From NCBI GenBank assembly GCA_036399835.1, contig DASWMI010000104.1, positions 1 to 26,703 of the forward strand: a stretch of 26,703 nt of DNA, in the 5' to 3' direction. Each line of letters begins with the position of its first letter. Positions within the stretch are counted from its first letter, which is position 1. The DNA comes from DASYML01 sp036399835 (lineage in GTDB: Bacteria; Acidobacteriota; Blastocatellia; Pyrinomonadales; Pyrinomonadaceae). The notes below the pieces were generated by a model, which was not told the DNA's origin, did not search any database, and was given only the letters and a program-made list of their open reading frames with translations. Shown one piece after another: positions 1 through 6,707 of the stretch. The position numbers and the translations under genes are program-made.

Positions 1-803
1 CGAATCCTGACATGACGCCGCTCGTCATCCTCGTCAACAGCAACACGGCTTCCGCTTCGGAGATCGTGGCCGGGGCTGTGCAGGACCACGACCGCGGGCT
101 GATTGTCGGCGAGACGAGCTTTGGCAAGGGGCTGGTCCAGAGCATTATCCCGCTCGATTACGGCGCGGGCCTGACGCTCACTTCTGCCAAGTATTTCACG
201 CCTTCGGGTCGGCTCATCCAGCGCGACTATTCAAACGGCGGCTTTTACGACTATTACACGCGCGGCGGCTCGACACGGTTGGACCAGAAGAATGTCCAGC
301 CCAATAAACCGAACGGGCCGGAAAGCAAGACAGACACGGGGCGGCCTGTCTACGGCGGCGGCGGCATCATGCCGGATGAGGCGGTCAAGCCGCGCACCAT
401 CAACGGCGCGCAGAACCGCCTACGCGACCCGCTCTTTTTCTTTACGCGCGAGCTGGTCAACGGGCGTATCGCGGGCCTCGATACTTACAAGGTACAGCGC
501 GCCATAGAGTTCAACCACACGCTTGAAGCAACGGACTTTCCCATGTCGGACGCGCTCTTCAGGGCCTTTAAGGATTTCGTCGCCAAGTCGCCCTCATGGA
601 GCAAACTCAATGGGCAACTGGACCAGAATCGTGAGTTCATTAACCTGCAATTACGCTATAACATCGTGATGGCAGCCTACGGCACTGTGACGGCTGTCCA
701 GGTGCTCGTTAAAGATGACCCGCAGGTATCGAAAGCCGTAGAGGTCCTCCCGCGCGCACGAGAATTGGCGATGTCCGCCATGCGCAGCCGCACGCAACCC
801 TAA
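1..803 (+). CDS. S41 family carboxy-terminal processing protease, 3' part
   Basis: This is the C-terminal end of a periplasmic or secreted serine protease of the CtpA/Prc family; the reading frame is already open at base 3, so the N-terminus and PDZ domain lie outside the window. The Ser/Lys catalytic dyad is visible. The serine is the first Ser of SASEIVAGA (codon at 51) and the lysine lies 25 residues later in GETSFGKGLVQ (codon at 126), the spacing known for the family. The protease fold ends near position 290. About 140 further residues follow, including a Gly/Pro-rich stretch and a helical tail like that of Prc-type C-termini. The substrate cannot be read from the sequence. A strong hairpin follows the stop codon. 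Function is secure at family level. Confidence 0.93.
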   Translation, partial: NPDMTPLVILVNSNTASASEIVAGAVQDHDRGLIVGETSFGKGLVQSIIPLDYGAGLTLTSAKYFTPSGRLIQRDYSNGGFYDYYTRGGSTRLDQKNVQPNKPNGPESKTDTGRPVYGGGGIMPDEAVKPRTINGAQNRLRDPLFFFTRELVNGRIAGLDTYKVQRAIEFNHTLEATDFPMSDALFRAFKDFVAKSPSWSKLNGQLDQNREFINLQLRYNIVMAAYGTVTAVQVLVKDDPQVSKAVEVLPRARELAMSAMRSRTQP

Positions 804-828
804 GCGAAACGCGGCAGTGAAAGGAAAG

Positions 829-869
829 GCAAAAGGCTCATTGAATCAATGATTCAATGAGCCTTTTGC
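829..869. terminator. Perfect 20-bp hairpin at a convergent gene junction
   Basis: Arms 829-848 and 850-869 are perfect reverse complements around a single base (849); in practice the loop would be a few bases larger. The stem contains AAAAGG on one side and CCTTTT on the other, but no T-run follows. It lies between the S41 protease stop and the end of the opposing DUF6766 gene, so it probably ends transcription from both sides. Confidence 0.75.
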
Positions 870-944
870 TCAAGGTTGATAGTTTATGGCCGCCGCGTTT
901 CTCTGCTTTTGATGACGCGCTCTGCCAAGCGTTTATCGTTTCCG

Positions 945-1610
945 CTATCCTCCGGTCTGGCTATGCGGTGCATCAACGGGCTTGGATTCGGGCGAGCCTT
1001 TCTGTCGCAGGAAGATTGTCAGGACCACCATCATGCCGATTGCCAGAAACTCGCTCTGCCAGTTTTGAAGAGATTCAAACCAGAAGCGCGAAGTTCCTAA
1101 ATACTCTATGACGGAAACCTTCTGGCCGCCGTGCAACAGTTGCTCCTCGCTATACTCTCCGGCCCCGCCGACGGCATGAAGCACAAAAGAGATAAAGAAG
1201 AGCAGCAGGAAGGCCAGCGAGAGAGAGTTTTCGTAAAGCTTGAGGATGAAGCCACCACGGCGCACGGGCCAGGGAGTATCCTTTTTAAGATTCACTTTGC
1301 GCGGGTCGCGGTCAACCTCTTCCTTCTGGTCCAGCTTCTTGGATTCTGCGGAACCCTTCTGGTAGAGAAATGCGCTGAGGATGATAAAGGTGAACATCTG
1401 CAAGAATTCCGACTCCCAGTTTTCCATCGTGGCTTCAAGGAAATGGTCGCTGTGCAGATATTGAGCATAGCTGGTCGCCGCCAGCCCATGCTCCTTGCGG
1501 TCTTCGTTATCCTGCACATGGCCCACGACGGACTGGCCCACTAGAAAGGTCATGAAGAAGAGTCCGAAGAGGACTATGGAGAGACCGTTTTCACGAAGAA
1601 TGCGTCGCAT
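945..1610 (-). CDS. DUF6766 family membrane protein with internal duplication
   Basis: An integral membrane protein of unknown function, 221 aa, recognised as DUF6766 from its opening RENGLSIVLFGLFF and the motif NWESEFLQM followed by LYQKGSAESK. The protein consists of two copies of one unit. Residues about 6-92 (ENGLS, ENWESEFLQ, QKGSAESK) and about 125-213 (ENSLS, QNWQSEFLA, QKGSPESK) match in order. Each copy has two hydrophobic segments, so four membrane spans are expected. The charged linker at about 93-118 would lie on one face. An AGAGGGGG ribosome site precedes the ATG. It is a single gene facing the S41 protease. No biochemical role is established that I know of. Confidence 0.85.
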   Translation of the reverse strand: MRRILRENGLSIVLFGLFFMTFLVGQSVVGHVQDNEDRKEHGLAATSYAQYLHSDHFLEATMENWESEFLQMFTFIILSAFLYQKGSAESKKLDQKEEVDRDPRKVNLKKDTPWPVRRGGFILKLYENSLSLAFLLLFFISFVLHAVGGAGEYSEEQLLHGGQKVSVIEYLGTSRFWFESLQNWQSEFLAIGMMVVLTIFLRQKGSPESKPVDAPHSQTGG

Positions 1611-1643
1611 TGAAACCCCCTCTGCTTGAAAACTTTTATTCCT

Positions 1644-2309
1644 TCAAACTTTCCCGGCGAATTGCTGTGCGCGAACGGGCGGACCGCTTCTCTCAGCCTC
1701 GCCCGCAGCCTCTCGCTTCACTTGCTCTAAATCAAGCTCGGTCGAGGGAGTGGCGTTTGCCTTGAGCACAGTCTTCATCAACTCAAGCGCGTGCTCGTTC
1801 TCCTCAGGCGTGTTGGAAGCGAGACAATCGGCAGGGACATAGAGATGGAAGTCGCGCATGTAGGCATCGTTGGCCGTAAAGAGCACGCAGATGTTGCCGG
1901 CGAGACCCGTCAGGATGAGAGCTTTGGCCTGTAGGTAATCGAGCAGCGTGTCGAGCGTGGTGGAATAAAAGCCGGAATGCTTGGGTTTGAGGACGAAGTA
2001 ATCGTCCTCTTGAGGTCTTAACAGCTCCGCGAGCGGTTTGCCGCAGACGCCTTCTTCGAGACAATGTTCGAGGAGCTTGTTGAAATCCGATTGCCACTTG
2101 CCGAAATTATCGTTGACGTAGATGGCAGGGATGCCAGCCTCGCGTGCGCGCTTCTTTAAAGCAGCAATCTTTTCCGCCATCGGCAGCGCGTACTTTAAAA
2201 GCTGCTCGCCGTGATCGAAATCGAGATCGTTAATCACGTCAATCAAGAGCAGCGCGACATCCGCCTTGTCCGGCACGTTGCCGTGTAAATCCTCGTTCTT
2301 CGCGGGCAT
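1644..2309 (-). CDS. Isochorismatase-like cysteine hydrolase
   Basis: A cytosolic 221-aa hydrolase of the isochorismatase/nicotinamidase superfamily. The three catalytic positions are present: Asp24 in LLLIDVIND, Lys108 in VLKPKHSGF, and Cys141 in GLAGNICVLFTANDAY. The cis-peptide region just before the Cys is Leu-Ala-Gly where many relatives have Val-Ala-Thr. The usual domain ends near residue 185; a further charged tail of about 35 residues (to AQQFAGKV) is extra. The substrate cannot be assigned: family members cleave amides of nicotinamide, biuret, ureidoacrylate or N-carbamoyl compounds. Its neighbours are unrelated single genes, so context does not help. Confidence 0.88.
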   Translation of the reverse strand: MPAKNEDLHGNVPDKADVALLLIDVINDLDFDHGEQLLKYALPMAEKIAALKKRAREAGIPAIYVNDNFGKWQSDFNKLLEHCLEEGVCGKPLAELLRPQEDDYFVLKPKHSGFYSTTLDTLLDYLQAKALILTGLAGNICVLFTANDAYMRDFHLYVPADCLASNTPEENEHALELMKTVLKANATPSTELDLEQVKREAAGEAERSGPPVRAQQFAGKV

Positions 2310-2350
2310 TCTTTCAACCCTCCCTGTCTATTCGTTCGTCTCAAACTGAA

Positions 2351-2396
2351 AATCCAGTGTGACGGAACGCAAACGCGGATTCCGTCACACTGGATT
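2351..2396. terminator. 17-bp hairpin between two minus-strand genes
   Basis: Perfect inverted repeat with arms 2351-2367 and 2380-2396 and a 12-base loop. It lies downstream of the VOC protein gene (which ends at 2535) and 42 bases upstream of the hydrolase start at 2309. It can terminate the first transcript. No clear T-run follows in the direction of transcription. Confidence 0.65.
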
Positions 2397-2534
2397 AAGC
2401 TGCCGCCTCACATACATGCCGCCACATGGCTTTATGTTAACACGGAGCGGCGGGCTTAGGTCCAACTCAACTACGGCCCTCAAAAGCTTGCAAAGCTTTC
2501 GCCAGATGAATTTCTGGTCCACCAACGCTGAAGG

Positions 2535-2924
2535 TTAAGCCTTTGGCTCTTCGACCACGGCGAACTTGTTGCCGTAGAGGTCTTCAAAGACGGCCTGTAT
2601 GCCCCAGGGCTGCTCCTTCGGCGTCTCGGAAAATTTGACGCCACGTGCGCTCAGTTCTTCATAAGTCTTCCGGCAGTCGTCCGTGCCGAAGGCCCAGGTC
2701 GGCAGCTTCCCGACGTGGTCCATCAAGTCCATCCCGAAGGCGTCGGCCTTCGCCAGAAAGATTTGCAGCTCCTTTTGCTGCGGGCAGGTGACGGTCAGCC
2801 AGCGATTGCCTGGACCAAAATTAACATCATCCATCTTTTCAAGCCCGAGCGTTTCCGTATAGTACTTGAGCGCCTCGTCCTGATCGCGCACCAGAATCGT
2901 GACGACTGAAAGCCTGGTCAACAT
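2535..2924 (-). CDS. VOC (glyoxalase/bleomycin-resistance fold) family protein
   Basis: A 129-aa protein of the vicinal oxygen chelate fold. Two beta-alpha-beta-beta-beta units are recognisable, the first starting LSVVTILVRDQDEALKYYTETLGLE and the second TDDCRKTYEELSARGVKF, ending in LYGNKFAVVEE. The first metal-ligand position, usually His or Gln in the first strand, is Thr here (VVTILV). Metal chemistry is therefore uncertain, and the protein may belong to the binding or putative-enzyme branch of the family. An AGGTGG ribosome site stands about 8 bases before the ATG. The gene is probably monocistronic. Substrate unknown. Confidence 0.85.
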   Translation of the reverse strand: MLTRLSVVTILVRDQDEALKYYTETLGLEKMDDVNFGPGNRWLTVTCPQQKELQIFLAKADAFGMDLMDHVGKLPTWAFGTDDCRKTYEELSARGVKFSETPKEQPWGIQAVFEDLYGNKFAVVEEPKA

Positions 2925-3007
2925 AAATGTTCCACCTTTCTAAAGCTGAAAATTTTTAACTCGCGAGGTGTGAAATTGCCGCTTTTAAAGCCGCTCGCTC
3001 CGGATGC

Positions 3008-3508
3008 TCAGCGCGAGGACGGGTTGATTGATTCGTGCCCGTGAACGACGCGCCAGACGTTGCCCTGTTTGGCGTAGACGGAAGTCATCTTCGAGGTGTA
3101 GTTGACGGGCTGACCGCCCATGCTAATCATAAAGGATGCGTTATAGGTCAGGATGGCCGTGTCGCCGTAAACCTGCACGCGCGGGTTGTACATCTGAAAG
3201 TCATCGTACTTAAACTGCTCTGCGTACTTCTCGAATTTGGGTAGGAAGTTGGTCTTGGGGTCAGTTTCGAGATAAGGGTTCATCGGACCAAAATAGGTCG
3301 CATCATCCGCCATATAGTCCGCGTAAAAAGCCTTGTCCTTACGCTGCCATGCTTCGTGGGCGGCCTTTTCGCGCGCGATAATCTGGCTGGAGGCGGATTG
3401 CTGCGGCGGCGGGGTGTCTGCGTTGGCGCGTCTGACGGCAAAGACTATTAGCGAGCCGCAGAAGACTATAAAGAGAGACGCGATCAGGAAGAGATGTTTG
3501 ATTTTCAT
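3008..3508 (-). CDS. Secreted NTF2-like (SnoaL/DUF4440-type) protein
   Basis: A 166-aa exported protein. The frame is open further upstream to 3640, but the start chosen at 3508 has an AAGGAG ribosome site 8 bases away and begins a clear signal peptide (MKIKHLFLIASLFIVF, ending near ANA). The mature part is one NTF2-like cone fold: an N-terminal helix with HEAWQRKDKAFYADYMADDATYFGP, then strands containing VQVYGDTAILTYNASF and ending in GNVWRVVHGHESI, as in the DUF4440/SnoaL group. Such domains bind small ligands or act as association domains, and no catalytic residue can be assigned. It is a single gene with no functional partner nearby. Confidence 0.8.
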   Translation of the reverse strand: MKIKHLFLIASLFIVFCGSLIVFAVRRANADTPPPQQSASSQIIAREKAAHEAWQRKDKAFYADYMADDATYFGPMNPYLETDPKTNFLPKFEKYAEQFKYDDFQMYNPRVQVYGDTAILTYNASFMISMGGQPVNYTSKMTSVYAKQGNVWRVVHGHESINPSSR

Positions 3509-3821
3509 GGATTCGGCTCCTTCTACTTTAAGGTGCGGCTGATTGGACCAGTGCCGCACGACACACATGATGCGAGGCTTCGATGCTTGCGGATTGTTCA
3601 CCTTCGAGAAAGCGGTGAACAGCGTTTGATAACCAGTCAAGCTTTGGAAAAATTGAACGAGTAAAGCCTGCGTGCGAGGTAGTACGAATCCTTAAAGCTG
3701 GAATGAAAGGTGAGCCGTCGCGAACGATAACTCACCTTTCAAACCAATCCCCCTTGCTCTTTCCTTTCCATTTATAACGGAAGGGAAATCCCATGTGTTC
3801 TTTTTGATACTTACTCGGCTC
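3509..3821. other. Intergenic region with weak hairpins
   Basis: No gene is supported in these 313 bases. There is an 11-bp inverted repeat (arms 3704-3714 and 3731-3741), a candidate terminator for the minus-strand gene ending at 3822. A second imperfect hairpin of TTTCC/GGAAA type lies at about 3760-3788. The upstream extension of the NTF2-like reading frame (3509-3640) is more likely untranslated leader. Confidence 0.5.
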
Positions 3822-4361
3822 TTAATGCTGTGCGAGCCATTCACTAAATATTTCCGACTCTTCCTTTTTGCCGCTCCAACGAGCGCGGTTCTTGCCCGTC
3901 AGCGCCAGGACCATGGCTTGATGCTGGCCCGCGCGGTCGCCCAGACGCTCGAAGTAGTTGTAGAGCCGGTCAATCTTCTGGACCGATTCACGCGCCGCTT
4001 CCACGGTCTTAAACGAAAGCACGTTGCGGAAGAAACGCGAGTACACGTTCTGTTCCTTGGCGGTCGTCGTGTAGAGATCGAAGTAGCCTGTAATCAGGCC
4101 CGCGTTCTGAAGGACCTGCGCGACATAAGAAGGACGCGCCGCGACCTTGCGTACAATCTGCGCGATGTCTGTCACACCGCTTTCGTAAAGCTCCATGATC
4201 TGCTCTTTCTTCGAGCGAGTCTCTGATGGAGCTTCTATCTCATAAGTGCTCTCGATGGAAACCTCTTCGGCAGACCCGGCAGCCTTTAGCAAAGGCTCGT
4301 CCGCGTACTCAAGCTCCAAAGTGAGCGGTCTTCCCTGTTCGATTATTTCCTCAGTCATCAT
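3822..4361 (-). CDS. Helix-turn-helix protein of unknown function
   Basis: A 179-aa protein I do not recognise as a named family. Residues 1-50 are acidic and probably disordered. Residues about 51-91 (KKEQIMELYESGVTDIAQIV to LQNAGLI) read as a helix-turn-helix of the kind that senses recurring sites in DNA. Residues about 100-145 are helical (YSRFFRNVLSFKTVEAARES, IDRLYNYFERLGDRAG), followed by a basic tail (TGKNRARWSGKK). A GGGAGGTG ribosome site precedes two consecutive ATG codons. It is the last gene of the leftward operon after the SWIM-Rad52 gene, separated by 89 bases that contain a hairpin. A DNA-binding role in the same pathway is inferred only from this. Confidence 0.75.
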   Translation of the reverse strand: MMTEEIIEQGRPLTLELEYADEPLLKAAGSAEEVSIESTYEIEAPSETRSKKEQIMELYESGVTDIAQIVRKVAARPSYVAQVLQNAGLITGYFDLYTTTAKEQNVYSRFFRNVLSFKTVEAARESVQKIDRLYNYFERLGDRAGQHQAMVLALTGKNRARWSGKKEESEIFSEWLAQH

Positions 4362-4388
4362 CGCTTAACACCTCCCGGAGAGTAGGCC

Positions 4389-4438
4389 GTGAGTTGTGAG
4401 CAGTTAAAATCAATTTCTGTTTACTGCTCACAGCTCAC
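4389..4438 (-). repeat. Inverted repeat inside the leftward operon
   Basis: Arms 4389-4404 and 4423-4438 pair over 16 bases with one mismatch, which can form a wobble pair in RNA. It lies between the SWIM-Rad52 stop and the HTH gene start, inside an apparent operon, so it could be a partial terminator or an mRNA-stabilising hairpin that lowers HTH gene expression. The GTGAGCTGTGAGCAGT-like arm is a low-complexity word. Confidence 0.55.
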
Positions 4439-4450
4439 CGCTCGCTTTCC

Positions 4451-5737
4451 TTAGCTCGCGCGGCGCATCTGGCCCGCTTCCTGTTGCAGACCGCCCTTCA
4501 GGTGGTCTATGAAGCTAGAGGCGGCGCGCTTTGAAAGCTCGTCCGTCTTGCAGCGCATGACCTGGCTGCACTCTTCATCCGGGTCAACGCCGACCTCGCG
4601 TGCGAGAGCGCGAATCATGCCGAGCTGCTTCGGCGTGACGAGGTCCGCCATGGATTTGGCAAGCGGGTCACGCGGGAACTGTCCGGGCTGGTGCGTGCCC
4701 TGCTTCTCTATGACTTCCGTTTCGCGCTGGTAAAGCTCGCGCGCGATGCCGAACTTGACCGCGGCGCGCTTCAGAGCATCGTGCTCGGCCTTCTTGATGC
4801 CCATCTCGCTCTCGGCTGTACCCGTGCCGACGCCCTCGCGTGTCACGCCGTCAATCGTGATGGCGGCTGTCACGGCAACGATGTCGCCAACTTGTACAAC
4901 GCCTCTCACGGCGTGCTGCCAGGTCGGTGCGACACGGTCCAGAATGTCTGCGACCGCGTGCCACTCGACATATTCGACCATGTGCGTGTTGCCCTGGCGG
5001 TCGGTCCAGCCTTCGCGGGTCTTGATGACGTTCGGGTCCACCTGCTGCTTGAGAGCGCGCAAGGTGTTGTTGAAGGCGAGCGGAACGACGGATGCGACGG
5101 GTTCCGCTGCCAGTGCCTGATCCTGCGTCTCGAACTCTTCGGGACGTTCGGCGATTGCTGTTCTTTCCTGTTTCTTCATCATTTGCTCCTCTTTAATCGT
5201 GTGTTTCGCGAGCGAACGAACCTTTGAAACTTCCTCGGCCTCTTCAGCCTCAAAGGTCTCAGCCGTTTCGTTCTGCTCCCGTTCGGAGCGCACAGTGGCT
5301 GCGGGCGCTTTCGCGCTCTTGCGATTTGCGCGCTCCTCGGATGCGTCTGTAGTGTTTGTGTTGAGCCGTGCAGGAACTGCTGCCGTTGTGGCGGCTGCTT
5401 GCTGGGCGGCCTCCTCCGGCTGCGGCTTCTGCTGCTTTGTGACCGCCTCTGTATTCTTTGCCAGAAGCGAATGCTTGACCGCCAGAATGTGCTCACAGCG
5501 ATAGCCTGGATCGCTCGCCGACTGCTCCTCGAATTCGAGGCAAGAGCAACGCACCTTGCCATGCTCGTCGCGCCAGACTTCATAGCTGGTCTTGCGACCT
5601 CGCAAAGTTGGCGTCGCCACGCGGAAACGGTCGCCTTCGCGTGTCACCAGGCCCATCGCGGCAATGCCCTGCGCGCGTTTGTCGCGCATGATAGCTTTTC
5701 TGTCTGTCGTCGTCGGCGTTGCAATATTTGCTGACAT
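4451..5737 (-). CDS. SWIM zinc finger - Rad52-type annealing protein fusion
   Basis: A 428-aa protein with a probable role in single-strand annealing or recombinational repair. Residues 54-90 form a SWIM zinc finger: CSC (C64, C66), then CEH (C81, H83), the CxC-CxH pattern. Residues 91-215 are low-complexity, rich in Ala, Glu and Gln. Residues about 221-340 match the Rad52/Rad22 DNA-annealing fold: MVEYVEWHAVADILDRVAP, then VTREGVGTG, then KKAEHDALKRAAVKFGIARELY, where the KKAEHDALKRA helix and the G-x-G-T strand are family hallmarks. Residues about 365-415 (VTPKQLGMIRALAREVGV to FIDHLKG) are a small helical module seen at the C-terminus of several phage annealing proteins. A GGAGGA ribosome site precedes the ATG. 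A strong internal ribosome site suggests a shorter second product. Confidence 0.85.
   Translation of the reverse strand: MSANIATPTTTDRKAIMRDKRAQGIAAMGLVTREGDRFRVATPTLRGRKTSYEVWRDEHGKVRCSCLEFEEQSASDPGYRCEHILAVKHSLLAKNTEAVTKQQKPQPEEAAQQAAATTAAVPARLNTNTTDASEERANRKSAKAPAATVRSEREQNETAETFEAEEAEEVSKVRSLAKHTIKEEQMMKKQERTAIAERPEEFETQDQALAAEPVASVVPLAFNNTLRALKQQVDPNVIKTREGWTDRQGNTHMVEYVEWHAVADILDRVAPTWQHAVRGVVQVGDIVAVTAAITIDGVTREGVGTGTAESEMGIKKAEHDALKRAAVKFGIARELYQRETEVIEKQGTHQPGQFPRDPLAKSMADLVTPKQLGMIRALAREVGVDPDEECSQVMRCKTDELSKRAASSFIDHLKGGLQQEAGQMRRAS
5177..5192 (-). promoter_or_regulatory. Internal ribosome binding site within the SWIM-Rad52 gene
   Basis: On the minus strand AGAGGAG (5192-5186) is followed by CAA and two consecutive ATG codons (5182 and 5179), in frame with the main gene at Met186 and Met187. 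The spacing of the second ATG is ideal. Initiation here would give a protein of about 242 aa containing the Rad52-type and C-terminal domains but not the SWIM finger. Confidence 0.5.
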
Positions 5738-5760
5738 GGCTCTTGTCCTCCAAAAAACTC

Positions 5761-6015
5761 TTAGGCAGCCTTTTCGGCTGGCATCTCGCTCAGAGAGCTA
5801 AACGGCTGGACCGCTTGAGACTCGTGCTGCGCCGCAGCTCTTTCCTGTAAGCGGCGCTCCAAATCGACGATGCGGGCTTCCAATTCTTCGACGCGCCGAC
5901 CCTGCCGGTTGAGCGTCTTGAACACGCTGTCGAATGTCTCCCAGATATATTCCGTGCTCACTTTTCTCTTGTTCCTCTCGCTGCTTTCCACAGATGTTAA
6001 ATCCACCTGTTTCAT
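5761..6015 (-). CDS. Small coiled-coil protein, first gene of the leftward operon
   Basis: An 84-aa protein not matched to a named family. Residues about 20-62 form a heptad-like helix (TFDSVFKTLNRQGRRVEELE followed by ARIVDLERRLQERAA), so dimerisation by coiled coil is likely. The C-terminal 20 residues are polar and rich in Ser, Ala and Pro. The stop codon lies 23 bases before the SWIM-Rad52 start, so the two are almost certainly co-transcribed. Its own start codon sits inside a perfect palindrome (6007-6026), just downstream of the minus-strand -10 box. By position it could be an accessory subunit or loader for the annealing protein; that is inference only. Confidence 0.75.
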   Translation of the reverse strand: MKQVDLTSVESSERNKRKVSTEYIWETFDSVFKTLNRQGRRVEELEARIVDLERRLQERAAAQHESQAVQPFSSLSEMPAEKAA

Positions 6016-6026
6016 ACGTGAAACAG
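6007..6026. promoter_or_regulatory. Candidate operator palindrome
   Basis: Perfect 8-bp arms CTGTTTCA (6007-6014) and TGAAACAG (6019-6026) flank TACG. The element begins inside the start codon region of the small coiled-coil gene and reaches the minus-strand -10 box (6025-6030). A repressor bound here would block that promoter. The divergently encoded XRE protein is the natural candidate. Confidence 0.55.
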
Positions 6027-6053
6027 TGTACCACGGGTTTCGGTCTGTTGCAA
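6025..6053 (-). promoter_or_regulatory. Leftward sigma70-like promoter
   Basis: On the minus strand the -35 box is TTGCAA (6053-6048) and the -10 box is TACACT (6030-6025), with an exact 17-base spacer. It lies directly upstream of the coiled-coil / SWIM-Rad52 / HTH operon, giving a very short leader. Confidence 0.65.
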
Positions 6054-6075
6054 GTATAAAACAAAGTCTTGCAAC
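6047..6075. promoter_or_regulatory. Inverted repeat holding both -35 boxes
   Basis: GTTGCAAG (6047-6054) and CTTGCAAC (6068-6075) are perfect inverted arms 13 bases apart. Each contains the TTGCAA -35 box of one of the two divergent promoters, so the promoters are mirror images. A dimer bound to both arms could control both directions. Confidence 0.55.
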
Positions 6076-6097
6076 TAAAATTTTCTTGTGCTATCGT
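6069..6097 (+). promoter_or_regulatory. Rightward sigma70-like promoter of the XRE gene
   Basis: The -35 box TTGCAA (6069-6074) and the -10 box TATCGT (6092-6097) are separated by 17 bases, with TGC just before the -10 box (extended -10). The expected transcript start near 6104 leaves a leader of about 60 bases before the AGGAGG ribosome site of the XRE gene. Confidence 0.6.
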
Positions 6098-6162
6098 TTA
6101 GGTCGTGAAAGGGCGCGCAGGGGCATTTAAGCTCGCGTGCGTGCCGAAAAGGAGGCCATAAA

Positions 6163-6582
6163 ATGGCGCAAAATGCTAAGAGTTTGGTCAATACTGGCGA
6201 GCTTGGGCGGGCTATCCGCCGCAAGCGTGAGGATTTAGGCTTGAGCCTGCGTGACGTGGCCGATGAAACAGGTGTTTCAGCTTCGACCCTCTCGCGGATA
6301 GAAAACGGGACGGGCAAGCCTGATGCGGACAATATCGCACGCCTCACGGCCTGGCTCAACGTTCCCATGGAGCGCATCATGGGCGGTCGCCAACTGGAAG
6401 GCGACGAGAACAAGCCCGTCGTCTATTTCCCGCAAGAGCCGACGCCACAGATCGTCGAGGCGCATCTGCGCGCCGACCGCAATCTGACGCCTGAAACGGC
6501 CTCGGCCCTCGCCGAGCTGTTCCGCGTCGCCTACGCACAGTTTAGCCATCCGGGCGAAGACACGCGCAAGCGTCGCAGGTAA
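6163..6582 (+). CDS. XRE family transcriptional regulator
   Basis: A 139-aa DNA-binding regulator. Residues about 14-69 are a Cro/CI-type helix-turn-helix (LGRAIRRKREDLGLSLRDVA, then ETGVSASTLSRIENGTGKPD, with recognition helix VSASTLSRIE). Residues about 95-128 form a second helical part (VEAHLRADRNLTPETASALA, then ELFRVAYAQF) that probably dimerises, and the tail is basic. AGGAGG stands 7 bases before the ATG. It is divergent from the SWIM-Rad52 operon and followed by an ImmA/IrrE-type gene, the usual partner of such regulators. Its size is close to DdrO of Deinococcus (about 130 aa), but the C-terminal half does not look alike. It is probably an autorepressor that also represses the leftward operon. 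Confidence 0.88.
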   Translation: MAQNAKSLVNTGELGRAIRRKREDLGLSLRDVADETGVSASTLSRIENGTGKPDADNIARLTAWLNVPMERIMGGRQLEGDENKPVVYFPQEPTPQIVEAHLRADRNLTPETASALAELFRVAYAQFSHPGEDTRKRRR

Positions 6583-6639
6583 GTTGAGGGGCGTGCGTAA
6601 AGACAAAAAAGGGTTTTGAGGTCTTCACCAGGGAAGGCG

Positions 6640-6676
6640 AATGGCCGCGTTGTAATCAGGCAGCGCGGCCATTTTT
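6640..6676 (+). terminator. Rho-independent terminator after the XRE gene
   Basis: Ten-base stem, arms 6640-6649 and 6664-6673 (core ATGGCCGCG/CGCGGCCAT), with a 14-base loop and a T-run overlapping the end of the 3' arm (to 6676). It separates the XRE transcript from the ImmA-like gene, which has its own -10 box. Confidence 0.8.
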
Positions 6677-6694
6677 AGTTAACGAAGGGCGAGG

Positions 6695-6700
6695 TATAAT
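6695..6700 (+). promoter_or_regulatory. TATAAT -10 box giving a probably leaderless transcript
   Basis: A perfect TATAAT ends 7 bases before the GTG start codon at 6708. Transcription would begin at about 6706-6708, on or next to the start codon, so the mRNA would lack a 5' leader. No ribosome site is present. No good -35 box is seen upstream, where the terminator T-run lies. Confidence 0.55.
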
Positions 6701-6707
6701 CAGCCGC

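Noticed and set aside
3509..3640. 44-residue N-terminal extension of the NTF2-like protein
   Set aside because: The internal ATG at 3508 has an AAGGAG site and begins a signal peptide. The extension has no such features.
6264..6279. TGAAAC-AGGT-GTTTCA palindrome inside the XRE gene
   Set aside because: It resembles the 6007-6026 palindrome with its halves inverted, but it encodes the conserved ETGVS part of the helix-turn-helix, so chance is likely.
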